Assembly: GCA_015179025.1 (NCBI GenBank)
Contig: WHUX01000092.1
Span: 62,001 to 126,000 of the forward strand
Direction of reading: 5' to 3'
Source: Terfezia claveryi
Taxonomy: Eukaryota; Ascomycota; Pezizomycetes; Pezizales; Pezizaceae
DNA: 64,000 nt
Below the pieces are notes generated by a model, which saw only the letters and a list, made by a program, of their open reading frames with translations, had not been told where the DNA came from and did no database searches. Position 1 is the stretch's first letter; every line of letters begins with the position of its first letter. Made by a program: the position numbers and the translations under genes. This document shows, in pieces, positions 11,855-23,935 of this stretch.

Positions 11855-14800
11855 GTCGACGACGAATGGTAGCCCAAAAACAAGATTAGGCGGATAATAT
11901 CCTAGCTAAGTGCTAGACTAAAGTCAGTCCCACCTTAGAATTTCCAATATCAGATGGAAGCACAAACCGTCGCTAGAGCAGATATCGTGAATTCCTCGAT
12001 GCAGTGACTGTTTTTGGTGCTCATGCAATAGAGGGCTAACTTTTTCTCCAACCCCACTTTACAAAATTGTTACTAGGAAAGGCTCTTGTGTGTTCTCTAT
12101 TCCTGACAGGCATGTTGTTTGGAGTTGCCATCGGAGTATGATATAAGAATCGTCCTTCGTTGACTGTCTCGTGCTTGACGACTTCCAAGCAACATTTCTC
12201 TGCGTTCATATGCAAGACTATCGATATTAGCTCACGTTTCACTTCGCATAGACAGCTGGTACCTCACTCGCTGCTCCACCAGGAAAGAAGCACATTACTG
12301 ATCTGCAGCGTCCCCATCTATGCATATGCAAGTTACATTTTTTTTACATACCCCATTGCTGCAGCCAGGTAACTACGTGTCAAAATTATTAGCGATCAAG
12401 AACCAGACCGACATGAATGTAAGACGTACATCGAGGAATCCGTCTGACAGCATTGAGAGGTATCCACAGTCTGGCCTTGTACTCACCCCTGTAGGAGATC
12501 GGATGTGAGGCTGAGCGAGCCAAGTGGGTCAATCCACCGTTGGTCTGAAGAATGCGATGATCCGTGGCCGGTTGTGCAAAGTGGTATAGTTTCTTTGGGT
12601 CGCGAAACCTGAATTGAGTCTGAAGTATATAGATAGGTCATATTTTGGCAATGCACGCTGGCATCTTGAAGCAATGCAGTATATTTGCTCCTTTGCGCCT
12701 ATGTTGTCCCCAGTCTAACGTCAAAGTGGACTGAGTATGTCCATGAAGCTCATGATCGACAGTGCACAACGTGTACCAGTTGAAGTACTAGTGGTGACTC
12801 TGTGAGTTATAATAGCGAGAAACCAATGATGTTGCCTCACCATACAAGAACTGGACCTCGCTGCCATACAAGGATATGCCAACAAGGGGCAGTTGTTGCC
12901 TCCCCTCTTGATCCGCCCCTCCATATATTGACTCACATATGCAGCCAGTCCATTGCGTGACGCTTGAAAGCTCTAACTGTTACTTTGTTTGCACCTGAGT
13001 TGATCAGCTTTCCCACTCGTAATAGTTCTTATCGGAAGGGTCTATCTCTCTTGCGCTAATTCCAATCGTGATGATATATCGGTGCTGATCTCCTTCTCCG
13101 GCCATCTCCCTTCAGTTGAAGTCAGTGCTGAGCGCGCTCTGATATGCCAGCAGAAGGCAGAGACGAACACGCCAACCCTTCCTAAATATCCTATCTTCAT
13201 CGCTAGTACACTTTAACCACACAACACTTCAGCAACTGCGCAATCTAGCATAGTCTTTCAACGCAGATACAGCGGTGCTACGCGAGGCCCTTTTCAACGG
13301 TCCACCTCGGCTCCGGGTATATGTAGACAAATTCGCCTTACGACCCTTTGGAAATATTAAATGATGAGGAGCTACAGTATAGACTAAGTAAAACTGAAAC
13401 TCTTCTAGGTTATGAGGCAATATTGGTTTGACACGGGGGGTGCACTCACTGGCTGCAGGATGTCCTCTATCAGTACCTCCGGAAATTTTGTGCTCCCATG
13501 TCTTGGAGATGTGAGGAATCATCAGTCTGTGGGCGCGGTGTCCCGGTACATGGTCTAGTATGTTGAGCCTTATGTCCTCGATCCCTTGTTTAATCTTTTT
13601 TTTCACAGCAAAATGAGGGTAACACGAACTGTATACTCTAGAGATATTTGAACAGGGTATTAGCGGGTACCACAGGAATCAATCAAAAGGTCACACTTTC
13701 CATGGAGAAGGTCTTGCAGGTAAGCAAACCCCTCCCATGGGAGCTTACCACAAAATGCGTCGTAGGATATGCCTAATCCAATCTGGAGAATGGTTGTTAT
13801 ATACCCCAGTGCAAATATGTGTCAGTTCTTTTCGTAATTTGCATCCTGATGACGGCTTTCCTAAACTGATTTAATGTTCTGATTCTTCTTCTCTGAGATT
13901 GAAATGCAGGTCGTCATAAATCTCATATTCCGAGATACTACTCAATACCGCCTTTGCATAATGAGATTGATCGGAGGTGTGGGTGGGGTGGAATAGGGTA
14001 GTGAGTGGGCGGCTGCCATAACTACATGCTACCTTCCGCTCTCGCATATTCCAATCGAGACTGACTGGATCGAGGCTAATCTAAATCCTTAGCTTCTGAT
14101 CCGATTTTCCTTCCCCAAATGAACTCCCGACAGAACCCTTGCAGTGTTGATCTTTTCGTTTTATTGGAGAAACATCAAGGTTGGTGCCTTGAAACAACGT
14201 AGAATGAGGAGGCATCCAGAGGCGCCCGGTGAGGCTATGCGGGGAAGTTGAGTCTGGAACAAGAGTAAGGACCCATGTTTTAAAGAGAGATGCAGTACTC
14301 TATTTTCAGCTATCCCAGAATGAAGCCAGTCCTAGGTTACACAATTGCACGTTTAGCTTCTGAACGAAATAAGGCTTGCTATAGTATTTGATACCAATTG
14401 ATATGTATTGCCATGCAGGCCTGCATCTTGGTAACATGTTCGAATGTCTCAGCCTGCTTAAAGCGTTGAGGGTAGTGTGAGTGACTTTTGGGACTATGAA
14501 ACAGATGTCAGTAGCAGTTTGCTTTAGGCATCCCACGAAAAATTCTCATTCCACATATATTCCTCCAGGCTACCTCATCTGTCAACAAAAACGGTCTGAA
14601 ACCGAAGACTCCCAATCGGAACCACTACCATCCAGGTAAGCCCAGTTGAGCTTCCTGCAGGTAATATTCTGCAGCTAGTTACCCTGGAGATATATTGCAG
14701 CGTTGATCTGAGATATTCTCATTTTCTTCCTGAAAACAATGCGTGGTTTAATCTGAAGGGCAGCCGAGGAGATCGCCGCATGGCGAATTTAAAAATTGAG

Positions 14801-15871
14801 GCAAGAAAATAAGAGAGCGGTATGCCCTAATAGTCCTGAGCCTTGTCACTCATGGTTGGCAAAATTGGAAATTACATTACAGACCATTTCCAAAGTACTA
14901 ACGTATCACGGCAATCACATACCACTATCCAGTGGTTATGTGACGTTTCTAGTGACTCTTCAGCCTTCAATCGTCCCGCTTGCTTTGCTCGCTCAGCTGT
15001 TCGCCCTACCATCCATCACCAAGGAGTCAGCTCAAATATTTCAAAACCTAAGTAATGGAACCAAGTGCGCTTTCGTCCCAAATCCAGCGGTGCTCTACTA
15101 TCAGGTCGATGTCGTTTAGAAGATCTCTTTGGGAGACTTGCAGTGGAGATCTATGGGCCACGAGTAATATCAGACAAAGTTTAATGAGGGATAACTTAGG
15201 TCTTAGGCAGAACCGAGCTGGAGGAACATCTGTAAGTGGCATGCAGGACAGTGAGACTGCATGAGGATCAAGTTGAAAAGCGAGGAAGAGGAAGATGAGA
15301 AACGTATGCAATAAGCTCGCCACGTGTGGGATGCTGGGAACTGAATCTTGTGGGAATTATAGTATGTCCTGTCCAAGGAACAGCTACTTCGGGAATACTA
15401 ACTTTCAACGGACTAGCCCTGTCTAGAACTAGACTACAGTGCCTGGCGCATCAACACCTTTTGGGATAAAAGTTATGTAAAGTATGCAAAGCTCATCGTT
15501 TCAAGAATGTAGAAGGGTCTCGTGCTCGGGAAAAGTTAAGCATCTAGGGTTATTATTATCCACCAATATCAAAAGGGCAAAATCATAGTCCCAGAAGACG
15601 GAATTGCGAATTGCTAGAGTATACATGATACCTAGGAGATATGATAGCTAAGATGAATGACACGCAAATGAAGAGGCAGGCATGAGGAGTAGGCGCACAC
15701 ACCAAGAAATAAGAGAGGGAGCCTCCTTGATATGCAATAAAGTGCAAAAAATTACTCGAATTCAGGCCTATGATTCCAGCATATCATGCATCTGTCGCCA
15801 ATTCAATCTTTAGTCCATACAACGTTAGATATGTGATTATAACATTCCTTGGATAGCTCCCCAGCCTTAAT
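11855..15871. other. 4-kb gene-poor interval
   Basis: No gene or recognisable relic is found on either strand. Scattered open frames are under 130 codons, mostly start at non-ATG codons and lack family features. The first few hundred bases presumably hold the TPR-CHAT promoter. Confidence 0.45.
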
Positions 15872-16770
15872 CTACTTGCCAAAGCATCGGTTCCATCCTA
15901 AGCCGGATATTAGAGAATGCCCAATACATTGCCAAATTCAAGCATGAACTTACCCGGTAATCCGCATCCCATCCCCACAAACAAATAGACCAAAAACACC
16001 ATCACAAAGCACAACAACGCCATGACTTTCACATTCTTCCACCACATCTTTCTCCTCAAGCCCCTGCTCCTCCTCCTAAACTCCCCTGCATTTGTATTCA
16101 ACTTTCCCGTTTTGTCTACCAACAAGTCGATCCTCTCTCCCCTTTCCAATACCCTCTCGATATTCTCCGTCATTATCCCCCGAACATTTTCAATCTCCTC
16201 TTGTACCCTTTTGACATTATCTTGCCCACCTACCCCTCCATAGCCACCTATTAGAGCATTCCCCGCTGCTCCACCCTCAGTCACTGCTGCACAGAACTTC
16301 CCCATCTCCTGAGCCATTGCTGCATCGAAGCCCTCTGCCTGGTGGGCTGCATAGTTATCCTCGAACTCCCGCTGAATGCTGAGGAGGAATGCAAAGGGGA
16401 CTTTTCGACCGGCAGCTGCGGGGCTTACTACAACATAGCTCAGCCCTTGAGGATATTGGGAGGTGCCTGGTCGGGAGATGTAGCTGAGAAAGTGCTCTTG
16501 GTGGGTATATGTAAGCTTGCTGGTTCCTTTGTGGTCTATCTTGGGGAGGATAAGGCTGCTCAGATGTGTAGCGTGGTTGATGAGGGCAGGTGGGAGGCGA
16601 TTGTATGGTGCGGGAGGGATCGCGGAGAATATTGAAGAGTCGCCATGTGCGATGCAGGCACTGCGTAATCAAAGTGTTAGTGACTTACATGAGTAAATGG
16701 CCAATAGGATCACGAACTAAGTGAGAGGGGGATTAGAAGTTGAAAGTCCGTTTGAGGAGGAGGAAGCCAT
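15872..16770 (-). CDS. VAMP7/Nyv1-type longin R-SNARE
   Basis: Three exons: 16770-16718, 16660-15954 and 15897-15872, with introns of 57 bp (GTTCGT..CAG) and 56 bp (GTAAGT..TAG), giving 261 residues. Residues 1-120 are a longin domain, with ACIAHG near the start, KLTYTHQEHFLSYIS in the middle and GRKVPFAFLLSIQREFE at its end. Residues about 165-225 are the SNARE motif, with the zero-layer Arg191 in VLERGERIDLLVDKT. A tail-anchor helix spans about 229-249. The last exon supplies GWNRCFGK after GCGLP, a short lumenal tail. Without the second splice the frame would end in an unrelated tail of similar size, so both forms are open. R-SNAREs of this class act in fusion with vacuoles or endosomes. 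It is transcribed divergently from the MARVEL-like gene. Confidence 0.88.
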
Positions 16771-17417
16771 GATGGGGGTCTAGCTGAGGTAACTCGGTAC
16801 CAATATCGATTTTCGAGAACTTGCAGAGCTCAGGGAGCTTTACAGTTGTAACCAAACACTAGCAGTTTTGGGATTCACACAAAGCTCCCCTGAGCTTCCG
16901 TTCAATTTATCGCAAGTCGATTGAATTCTCTCCTCCGGAGCACTGTGGCTGTTGATGTTATGGAATGATGATGACTACGTATGATTTGCTAAGCAGCCAA
17001 GCTTTAGCTCTGCATCGACAAATAACAGTAACAATAACAGGTTAAACAATAACAAAGCATCTGACCAGAAGCGACTCACGACTCACTAAGTAAAGTGTCA
17101 CATTGGATCTCCCTCTTTTGAAACTCGCCTTGCACAGTTAAATATCGATATGAAAGACCTACGCACAAGGGGACAATCGTGCTCCCTGTTTCGTTGTCTT
17201 GGCTACTGCTCTAAACTCCGAAATAGAAGCAATCATCTTTGATTTGTTGGTATTGCGTGTTGGCGAAATTGATTGTACTTACAGAGTATGTACGTTGTAG
17301 CTAAGTAGGTACCCGGCGCACTGCAACACACTTTCTCACATCTACCACGTCGAATTACCTCGCCTAAGTTGACGTACCTTTTCACATTGCAATTCACCAT
17401 TGTGTTATTACCCCGCG
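16771..17417. promoter_or_regulatory. Shared divergent promoter region (R-SNARE / MARVEL-like gene)
   Basis: This 647-bp gap separates the two ATGs on opposite strands and must hold both 5' regions. It includes a run of AACAATAACA-type repeats near 17025-17055. No defined regulatory site can be named from sequence alone. Confidence 0.5.
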
Positions 17418-18129
17418 ATGGGTCATTCCCGCTTCGTTCCCACATTTCCGCAAGCCCTGCGCATGCTCCGCTTTCTCCTCGCACTAATCGTCGCTGGCGT
17501 CCTTGGGACCGCATACAAGCATGACGATAACTGGAATAGCTCCATTAAGCGAGCTGGGGGACTTATGATGTTCACTGTGTGTAGAATGTATACGTCTCAA
17601 CGTTCCTCAAATATCCATGCTAACCCCTGCCCCAAAATAGGCTGTGGTAACAATACCCTATGACGTCTACGCACTCCTTTTCTCCGTCGACATCCGTATG
17701 CACGACTGCACATACTCAAAACGATACAAGCTTATACACATGCAAATCGAGGGATTCTTGACGATGTTCTGGTGGGCGTCGCTGGGAGCGGTAGCAACTG
17801 CTCTGGATGGGATGTTGATTGATGCGAATGGTAATTTACTAGTGAGGAGGTGGGCGCAAAATAATGGTAGTTGGAAGCCGGAGACGAGTACGAACCCCCA
17901 GACACAGACGACAACGACCGAGAATCAAATTGAGGTATATGGGGCGGCGGTAAGGAGTAAAGGGATAGTGGTAGGGGGTGTGGCTTGTGCAGGGTTTACC
18001 GGGTGGGTCTACTTTCTTCTTTGCAATTGATTATTTCCGGTCAGGGTACGGTACTAACTGGAGTGGAAATTCAGGGCATGCTCGACAATCATCTGGATAA
18101 TTATTTGTTCCCGTGCTGTATTACGGTGA
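17418..18129 (+). CDS. MARVEL-like four-helix membrane protein
   Basis: Three exons: 17418-17576, 17641-18002 and 18075-18129, giving 191 residues. Intron 1 is 64 bp (GTGTGT..TAG). Intron 2 is 72 bp (GTGGGT..CAG) and carries a perfect TACTAAC-type branch site near 18052. Splicing intron 2 replaces an early stop with a hydrophobic fourth helix ending IIWIIICSRAVLR. Four hydrophobic segments lie near residues 16-34 (MLRFLLALIVAGVLG), 50-75, 93-115 (FLTMFWWASLGAVATAL) and 157-187. A short cytosolic N-terminus, a polar Asn/Thr-rich loop before the last helix and overall size fit fungal MARVEL-domain proteins, which sit at the plasma membrane or in vesicles. The family call rests on topology and the WWASLGAVA motif, not on alignment. 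Confidence 0.68.
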
Positions 18130-18839
18130 TGGCAATGCCCACGGCTCTCAGCATAGTGTATAACACCCTTTCAAAGCTTTCTTCCCGTTAACGTTTTTGT
18201 GTTTTTCTTCCCTAAACCCCTGTATGTGTCATGTAAATTCAATTCAGACATTGAGCTTCTTCGATATATACCCATATCATGCTTCCACTTGGTTTTTTTC
18301 ATTGCAATAATAGTTTTGCTTCGATCTTGCTTTTTATGAATTAGTGATGCGGTGCTGTCGATTGAATATCTGTCAGTGAGCAAGAGTACTGACAAGTTCC
18401 GAGTGGCTTTTGCTATGGGCTTATCTTGGAGTATAGAATGACTCGATTTTGCACATGAAACTAATGCTGTACGATTGATTAATACTCATCTAGGCAAATC
18501 CGGAGCCAATGATCTTATCAATGTTGGCATGTATGCTTTATCGATGTCTTATCTCTCGGAGTTGCAATTTCGTATGTGAGTTGTGCATGTGCCGAACCAG
18601 TGGAAGTGGAATATATGCCGTCTTTGTATGAGCTTTGCATGAGGAGCGCCTTCTTATTTTTAAGGATAGAAGTCCAATCTCTCCATTATTGCGAAATTCC
18701 CTCCTTTATACAAGCTTATCGAGAAGTAGGAGGGACCCCTGGTCTAAACTAAGGTACCCCTACTAGTCTTGATAAATAGGACCCCTACCTACCTTTATAT
18801 AACCAGACTAAGTAATATTCCTTTCAGCACAGATGTACT
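18130..18839. other. Intergenic, no gene seen
   Basis: AT-rich sequence between the MARVEL-like gene and the Kelch pseudogene. No coding features are visible. Confidence 0.45.
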
Positions 18840-20278
18840 TTGTCCACTCTTACATGTGAGTGCCCTTTTCATCCGCTCCTTGACTACTATTCTAACCTCA
18901 ACAAATACTTATACATCACTGGTGGGGAATCAATGGATAACACCAATAACGTATTTGAGTATGCCGGTAGTGTTCCCCGTTCCAATTCTACGTCTCTGAG
19001 AACATGGACTCTTCTGACGTGTATTTCATAGGCAGACATATGCCAGGTAATCTCTTTGCTCAGGATCGAAAGTTGCGCATGTTTGGAGGAGAGTAGGAGT
19101 ATTGGTCGATACTACTAGACCGTCCAGCCATGCCACCTGGTAATACAACGGCGACCTGCCATTTCGAACAAATTATTATCCGCAATATTCAAACGAAGAA
19201 CTGGACAGCTACAAATTCTTGGCTAGGATCTCCTAAGAACTTGGTTCTATAAATTTTGTCTATGATTTCATAGGATAGGCATCGTGGGTCTATGGGGTTT
19301 CCAATGGTGTATTGGAATTATCGGGTCAATACAACGCTGGTCAGGGGGCTCTGGTCCAAGGGAGAATCCCCAGGACATGATAAAGTACAACATGACGGAA
19401 AATACTTTTTTAGATGAGTTTGTACCAGCTAGTCCCGTTGGCACTATGGAACCCGGAACAATGACTTTCTTACCCACGAGTGGCGCGTTGATGATATTTA
19501 GAGGGAGGACAGATGGCTACGCTGTGGTAAGTTTCATAATTGCCTTGCTCAACGATCGAACGCTGATTCCGTGTTCCCTAGAGAAATATCATGGGGATTT
19601 GCGCATATGACATCAGCACAAGAATATGGTGCCAAATTTGCTCAATAAACGCCAGCGTAAGGGACAGAATTAGCCACAGCATCTTCATATACGGCGGAAG
19701 GGCGTTTGAAGAAGCAAAATCACTAAAGGATGTAGTTGTCTTATCACTCCCGTCCTTCCTTTGGATTAATATTGGTTGTGAGGAATCGATTACCTATCGG
19801 GGAAGGGGAATATGCCGGGGGCGTTCAGATATTCGATTAAAATCGTTGAGTTTGATCACAAAGTACGAAGTGAAATGTACAGTTAAAATGGTTAATGAAC
19901 CCGCATATCATATTTCCAGAACGGTTATACCAAAAGGGTTCCATATACTGCTCATCACACTAGAGACTCATGAGTGACCACTTATTCTTATACAGTGCCT
20001 CTGGCAACGCAACTTTTATAGCACCCAAAATGGACTGGGCAGCCGAGAAACCCGGTTCCCTATTCCTAGTCAATAGCACAGGTAGCTCTACACAAGCCAA
20101 TAGCACAAGCACCTCTACGCCAAATAGTAATATCTACACTGCCAAAAGCCCAACTCCTCTAGCTGCCATCCTAGGCGAGGTCTTCGGCGGCCTCCTATTA
20201 ATCTCATCCATCCCTTGCCTAATTCAGTGCCTGAAGGGAAAAGGTAAAGGGCAAAGAACACAATTGTCACATGGATGA
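18840..20278 (+). pseudogene. Decayed Kelch-repeat membrane protein gene
   Basis: Several frames on one strand carry pieces of a Kelch-repeat (galactose-oxidase-like propeller) protein in collinear order. They are KYLYITGGES near 18900; WVYGVSNGVLELSGQYNAG near 19290-19345; MIKYNMTENTFLDEF and GTMTFLPTSGALMI near 19378-19500; SHSIFIYGGRAFEEAKSLKD and VVVLSLPSFLWINI near 19670-19770; and a Ser/Thr/Asn-rich linker with a hydrophobic helix (LAAILGEVFGGLLLISSI) near 20160-20220. Adjacent pieces lie in different frames without usable splice sites. The second and third blocks are separated by a one-base shift near 19368-19372. Known relatives are secreted or membrane-anchored fungal Kelch proteins of unclear role. 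A heavily spliced intact gene is unlikely because of the mid-exon shift. Confidence 0.6.
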
Positions 20279-21147
20279 GCTACAAGAGCAAAGAACTGCG
20301 TCATATAATCAGGGGTTTTACTCGTCCAGGACTGAGTTTCCTACGGATCAGCCATAACCTGTCAAGATAGGGCCTGGTAATGAGGGAACAGAAGAGCCGT
20401 AAAGGGGGTGTATACGGGGTATAGTGGGCAACAATCAACTAACTACCGGTAACCAGATTAGAATCAAGAGATTTCTTGGTAACTTTAGACTCACGTCTAC
20501 AGTACTGTACTATCTGCATAGTTGAGTATTGACATCACTGTCGGTGTTCTGGTCTGCCAGGAATCAGATGGTTCGCGTTCCCGGACAGGCCGGGAATTCT
20601 TGGTTGGGCTGGCCAATGTGGTGCTTCCCACTGAAGGTACGTATGCTTATCATGGCATGTTAGCCACTCAAGGCAGGATTGTTATTGAAGGTATGTATAC
20701 TTGTCACTCAAGGCGTGCTTGCCGCTGTCGTACCTAATGATTGATGTACGTATTTCGTGTATAATAGTATAGGCAACAGCTGCTACAACTCAATATTCGG
20801 CATTCAAACTGATCGTTATACTCCATCTTTCTACTACCTACCAAAATATTTGTGTGCAACTTGATAAAATGGGAATTCAAATTCTCAGGTAGGTTACTTA
20901 ATATCGCCAATTAAGATGTTATTTTAGAACAGGATGTTTATGTTCTTAAACATTACAAGCCATAAATGAATGCTATTAGGGTATAGCAAAACTAGAGGTA
21001 TCATTCAAGCTTACATTATCCAACACGGGAGCTACGGCGATTTCTGCATACTTTATGCACTAATATTTAACTCCTCAAAAAGCTTTAATATCAAAATTAT
21101 CGAGTCAGAATGGCCAGATATTGCCTTACAATGTATTACATCTAGAT
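20279..21147. other. Intergenic, no gene seen
   Basis: No coding features are found. A loose duplication of GAAGGTACGTATGCTTATCA / GAAGGTATGTATACTTGTCA appears near 20632-20651 and 20688-20707. Confidence 0.4.
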
Positions 21148-21460
21148 GGGTGCAAGGTTTGCCTAGACACCGATAGTATATTGTACGCTCACACTTCCCC
21201 CAAACCGCACACAGGGATCAAATCAACAATTACTGCTCCTGGTAAACACCTGAGGGCTAATAAACTCTCACAACAAACTGCAGCTGGGGTTCATATTACT
21301 GTAAATATCCATAATACCCTTCCTTTTGTCCCAGCGGAATCGAACTTGTGCTCCATGCGCACCGGGCTCATAACCTGTTGGAGAGTGTAACCGCTAGGAC
21401 AAAAAGTGATCACTGGGTGCTAGGTTTGCCTAGACACAGATAGTATATTGTACGCTCACA
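21148..21460 (-). repeat. tRNA-like SINE flanked by 46-bp direct repeats (copy 1)
   Basis: Two 46-bp direct repeats (21148-21193 and 21415-21460, two mismatches) bracket the unit. Inside, 21327-21401 read on the minus strand is a 75-base tRNA-like module. It starts TGTCCTAGCGGTTACACTCT, carries a B-box-like AGTTCGATTCC and ends CGCTGGGACA, so the first and last ten bases pair with one G-U. The anticodon and T arms do not fold canonically, so it is not a functional tRNA. The adjacent body (about 21206-21326) recurs with the module at 34.7-35.0 kb, so this is a dispersed SINE-like family transcribed from the minus strand. Confidence 0.6.
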
Positions 21461-22337
21461 TCTTGTAATAGTCATTGCCATCCATCACATAGCTGCCTCA
21501 ATATTACAAGGAATCCAGAAGCTGATGAGGATGAGCCTGGTGTAAAGAATGTGCATGATAATAAGGATGTGATTAATGAAGCAGATATACTAGATGAAGA
21601 GGAGATGCCTGATGAAGAGGATGTACATACCTGATGAAGAGGAGGTGACTGCTAATATTTCAATATTTAGTACTATTCATATTCATGTATACGTACTATC
21701 ATTTCTTTTGACAAAGGGGGTGGTACCTGCCGGCGGAGGTATGGAGAAAGCGAGAACGATGTATAAAGATATTTTCTTTCTTATTTCTTAGTCTCGGGAG
21801 GCCGGAAATTGTGCACGTTTTCAAGGGAAAAGTATCGAAACCCAGTTATAGCCTTATGGCAATTTGGCGGTTATTAACAAAAAAAAGTGCTGCTTGCTTT
21901 TTATTACATATATGTTTTCCGCATAACACTCTACGGTACTCAAGCTGCTTCTAAAATTCTTAACATTTAATATCTATATATTCCTTGGCAGGCCAGAACT
22001 GATTTACTATATTACCTTCAATAGCGAATCACTTGCCTAATCCTGAAGTTCATTGTTTAGGGCCAACCTAGCTGGTTGGCATAACACCCTCCTGTGGAGG
22101 GCCAACCTAAGTATCGACTTCTCCTAGCTGTTGCATACCCCTTCTAGGATCCAAAAGCTGTCACAAGTTTCCTGGGAAACGATGTGTTAAGGGGAACCAG
22201 AGCAAAATTGACTGACACATGAAATTGAATAATACGGTAAATCAAACAATATTTGCTCAGCCCTCAGGCTGCCTCGCTACCGCATTGACTACGTTAGTTG
22301 TGTACAAAATATTAGCTACACAAGTTGCAAGGCCCGG
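21461..22337. other. Intergenic with a possible coding relic
   Basis: A short plus-strand stretch near 21505-21630 encodes an acidic peptide-like sequence (ADEDEPGVKNVHDNKDV and DEEEMPDEEDV) ending in stops. It may be the tail of a decayed element protein. A degenerate copy of the dispersed CTGGTTGGCA motif lies near 22070. Nothing else is recognised. Confidence 0.35.
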
Positions 22338-22469
22338 TTGCAACTCCCGCCAAATGTCATTGGGTGTGCTTTCGATGCAGTGTTCCTCCGTTTGATGTTA
22401 ATATTGCAACTCCCGCCAAATGTCATTGGGTGTGCTTTCGATGCAGTGTTCCTCCGTTTGACGTTGATA
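22338..22469. repeat. 66-bp perfect-length tandem duplication
   Basis: Units 22338-22403 and 22404-22469 differ at only two positions, both transitions near the unit end. The unit is a multiple of three and lies in an open plus-strand frame (22-residue repeat ATPAKCHWVCFRCSVPPF...), but that frame lacks an ATG and resembles no family, so I do not call a gene. Confidence 0.9.
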
Positions 22470-23935
22470 TAGCAAAATGGACTGCATCAGAGGCAGATAT
22501 GAAGACTGATGAGGGATGGCTGATGGGATTGCTATCGCTGATCAGATGGGATGGTTTAGACACACTAGAGGTGTGTGATTGGTGGTGGGGAAGTTGGGAA
22601 ATGTAGCGACGACGTCGTCGGTTACAAAGTGATGATTCTGGTCACGAATTGCTACTTCACAAGCTTCAGGATGAGGCTGCAATAGTCGATCTCGTACATG
22701 TATGTGTAAGAATAAAATTCCACTGCCTAAGTAGGAAACCAAAGGCACCTAAGTCGTATCATGGGGAGCCTGCTTACAAAGGGATTCTTTCCGGCACGAG
22801 ACCAAATTTTTCTTGTAAATGAACTCGATCAATGGATATTCAGTGTTGGGATCAGTGGAACATTTCCAGAAGTGGAAACTCCAAGCTTTCTCGGCAGCTG
22901 ACTCTTGGAAATCCCCCCTAAGCTTTGCTTATACATACCATACTTTAATAATAAATATTTCTATATACCCGCTCCACTATGAACTCAGGCCTCCAGTACA
23001 ACCACACTCTTCCCGAGGTAATCCATACAGCGAGGTATTGCACCATATCAATTCTCCCAACAGCTGCGGAGATCGCAACACAAAGCCCAGTTTCAAACTC
23101 GAGCCTGAGCCTCAGCTTCAGTCAACGATCCCAGCGGACGCACTCTTATCACACTCAATTCGAAACAGGGCGTGTGACGAGATTGTGGGGGCAGTTTCAG
23201 ATCTCGGAGGGCAGTTATGAAGTTCTACAGTGGTTACTGGACTCGACCAGGTTTTTCTGGACTGAGAACATCAGCAAGTGTGTTACCTCACAGGAGAATA
23301 CTCTCAAGATTCCGTCTTAGTATGAGGTAGCCTCGTAGCCAGTATGAGGATCGGATAGATGTAAGTCCGAAACTGTGAGAAGTTTGGACGTACAGCGAAG
23401 ATCCTTCCTTTCGACTTTGGGGAGCCCATGCAGGGCATATTCCACGGAACGAGTTCACTCAAGTAGTTCGGAGTTATACTGGTGAACTGATATGCAGATT
23501 AGGTAGCCTTATTATATCGAGGCTAAGTATGCTTCTTGTTACGAGATCATGACATCAGGTAATGTACAGTCTAAGCACAGTAAACAGTATACAGCTGACA
23601 GAAGGTAAAAAATGTAGTTGCATGACTGGTAACTGGCCGTTAGGCCCCAATTCCATCATGTCTATCTTATCTTCCCGCCTATTAGATTGCTATATCTGAA
23701 AGCAAGCCGAGTGCTGTCCTAAACTCCAGCCATTCAAATCCAACCCCATGCCGAAATCAAAACGGTAAGCAAAAGCAACTCATTCAAGTCCACAGACGCC
23801 TGTAAAGCTTGGGAGATAAGAGGAATACAAAAATACAAAGGAAATGGTATCGATTGATTGAGTGATGAGGTTACCGTCGAACTTTTGTGTCCAGGTTCTC
23901 TTTGATGAATGACAGGTAAAAGTGGCCTTTCTTGC
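22470..23935. other. Intergenic, no gene recognised
   Basis: One plus-strand frame with an ATG at 22979 (113 codons) has no recognisable features and I leave it uncalled. The remainder shows nothing. Confidence 0.4.

Noticed and set aside
13229..13606. Minus-strand frame of about 125 codons
   Set aside because: No family resemblance, no supporting introns and no neighbouring exons.
21327..21401. Possible functional tRNA gene on the minus strand
   Set aside because: Acceptor-like stem is good, but the T stem and anticodon arm do not pair; the second copy carries an insertion. Treated as a SINE head.
22979..23320. 113-codon plus-strand frame with ATG
   Set aside because: No recognisable motif, and a second overlapping frame is of equal quality.
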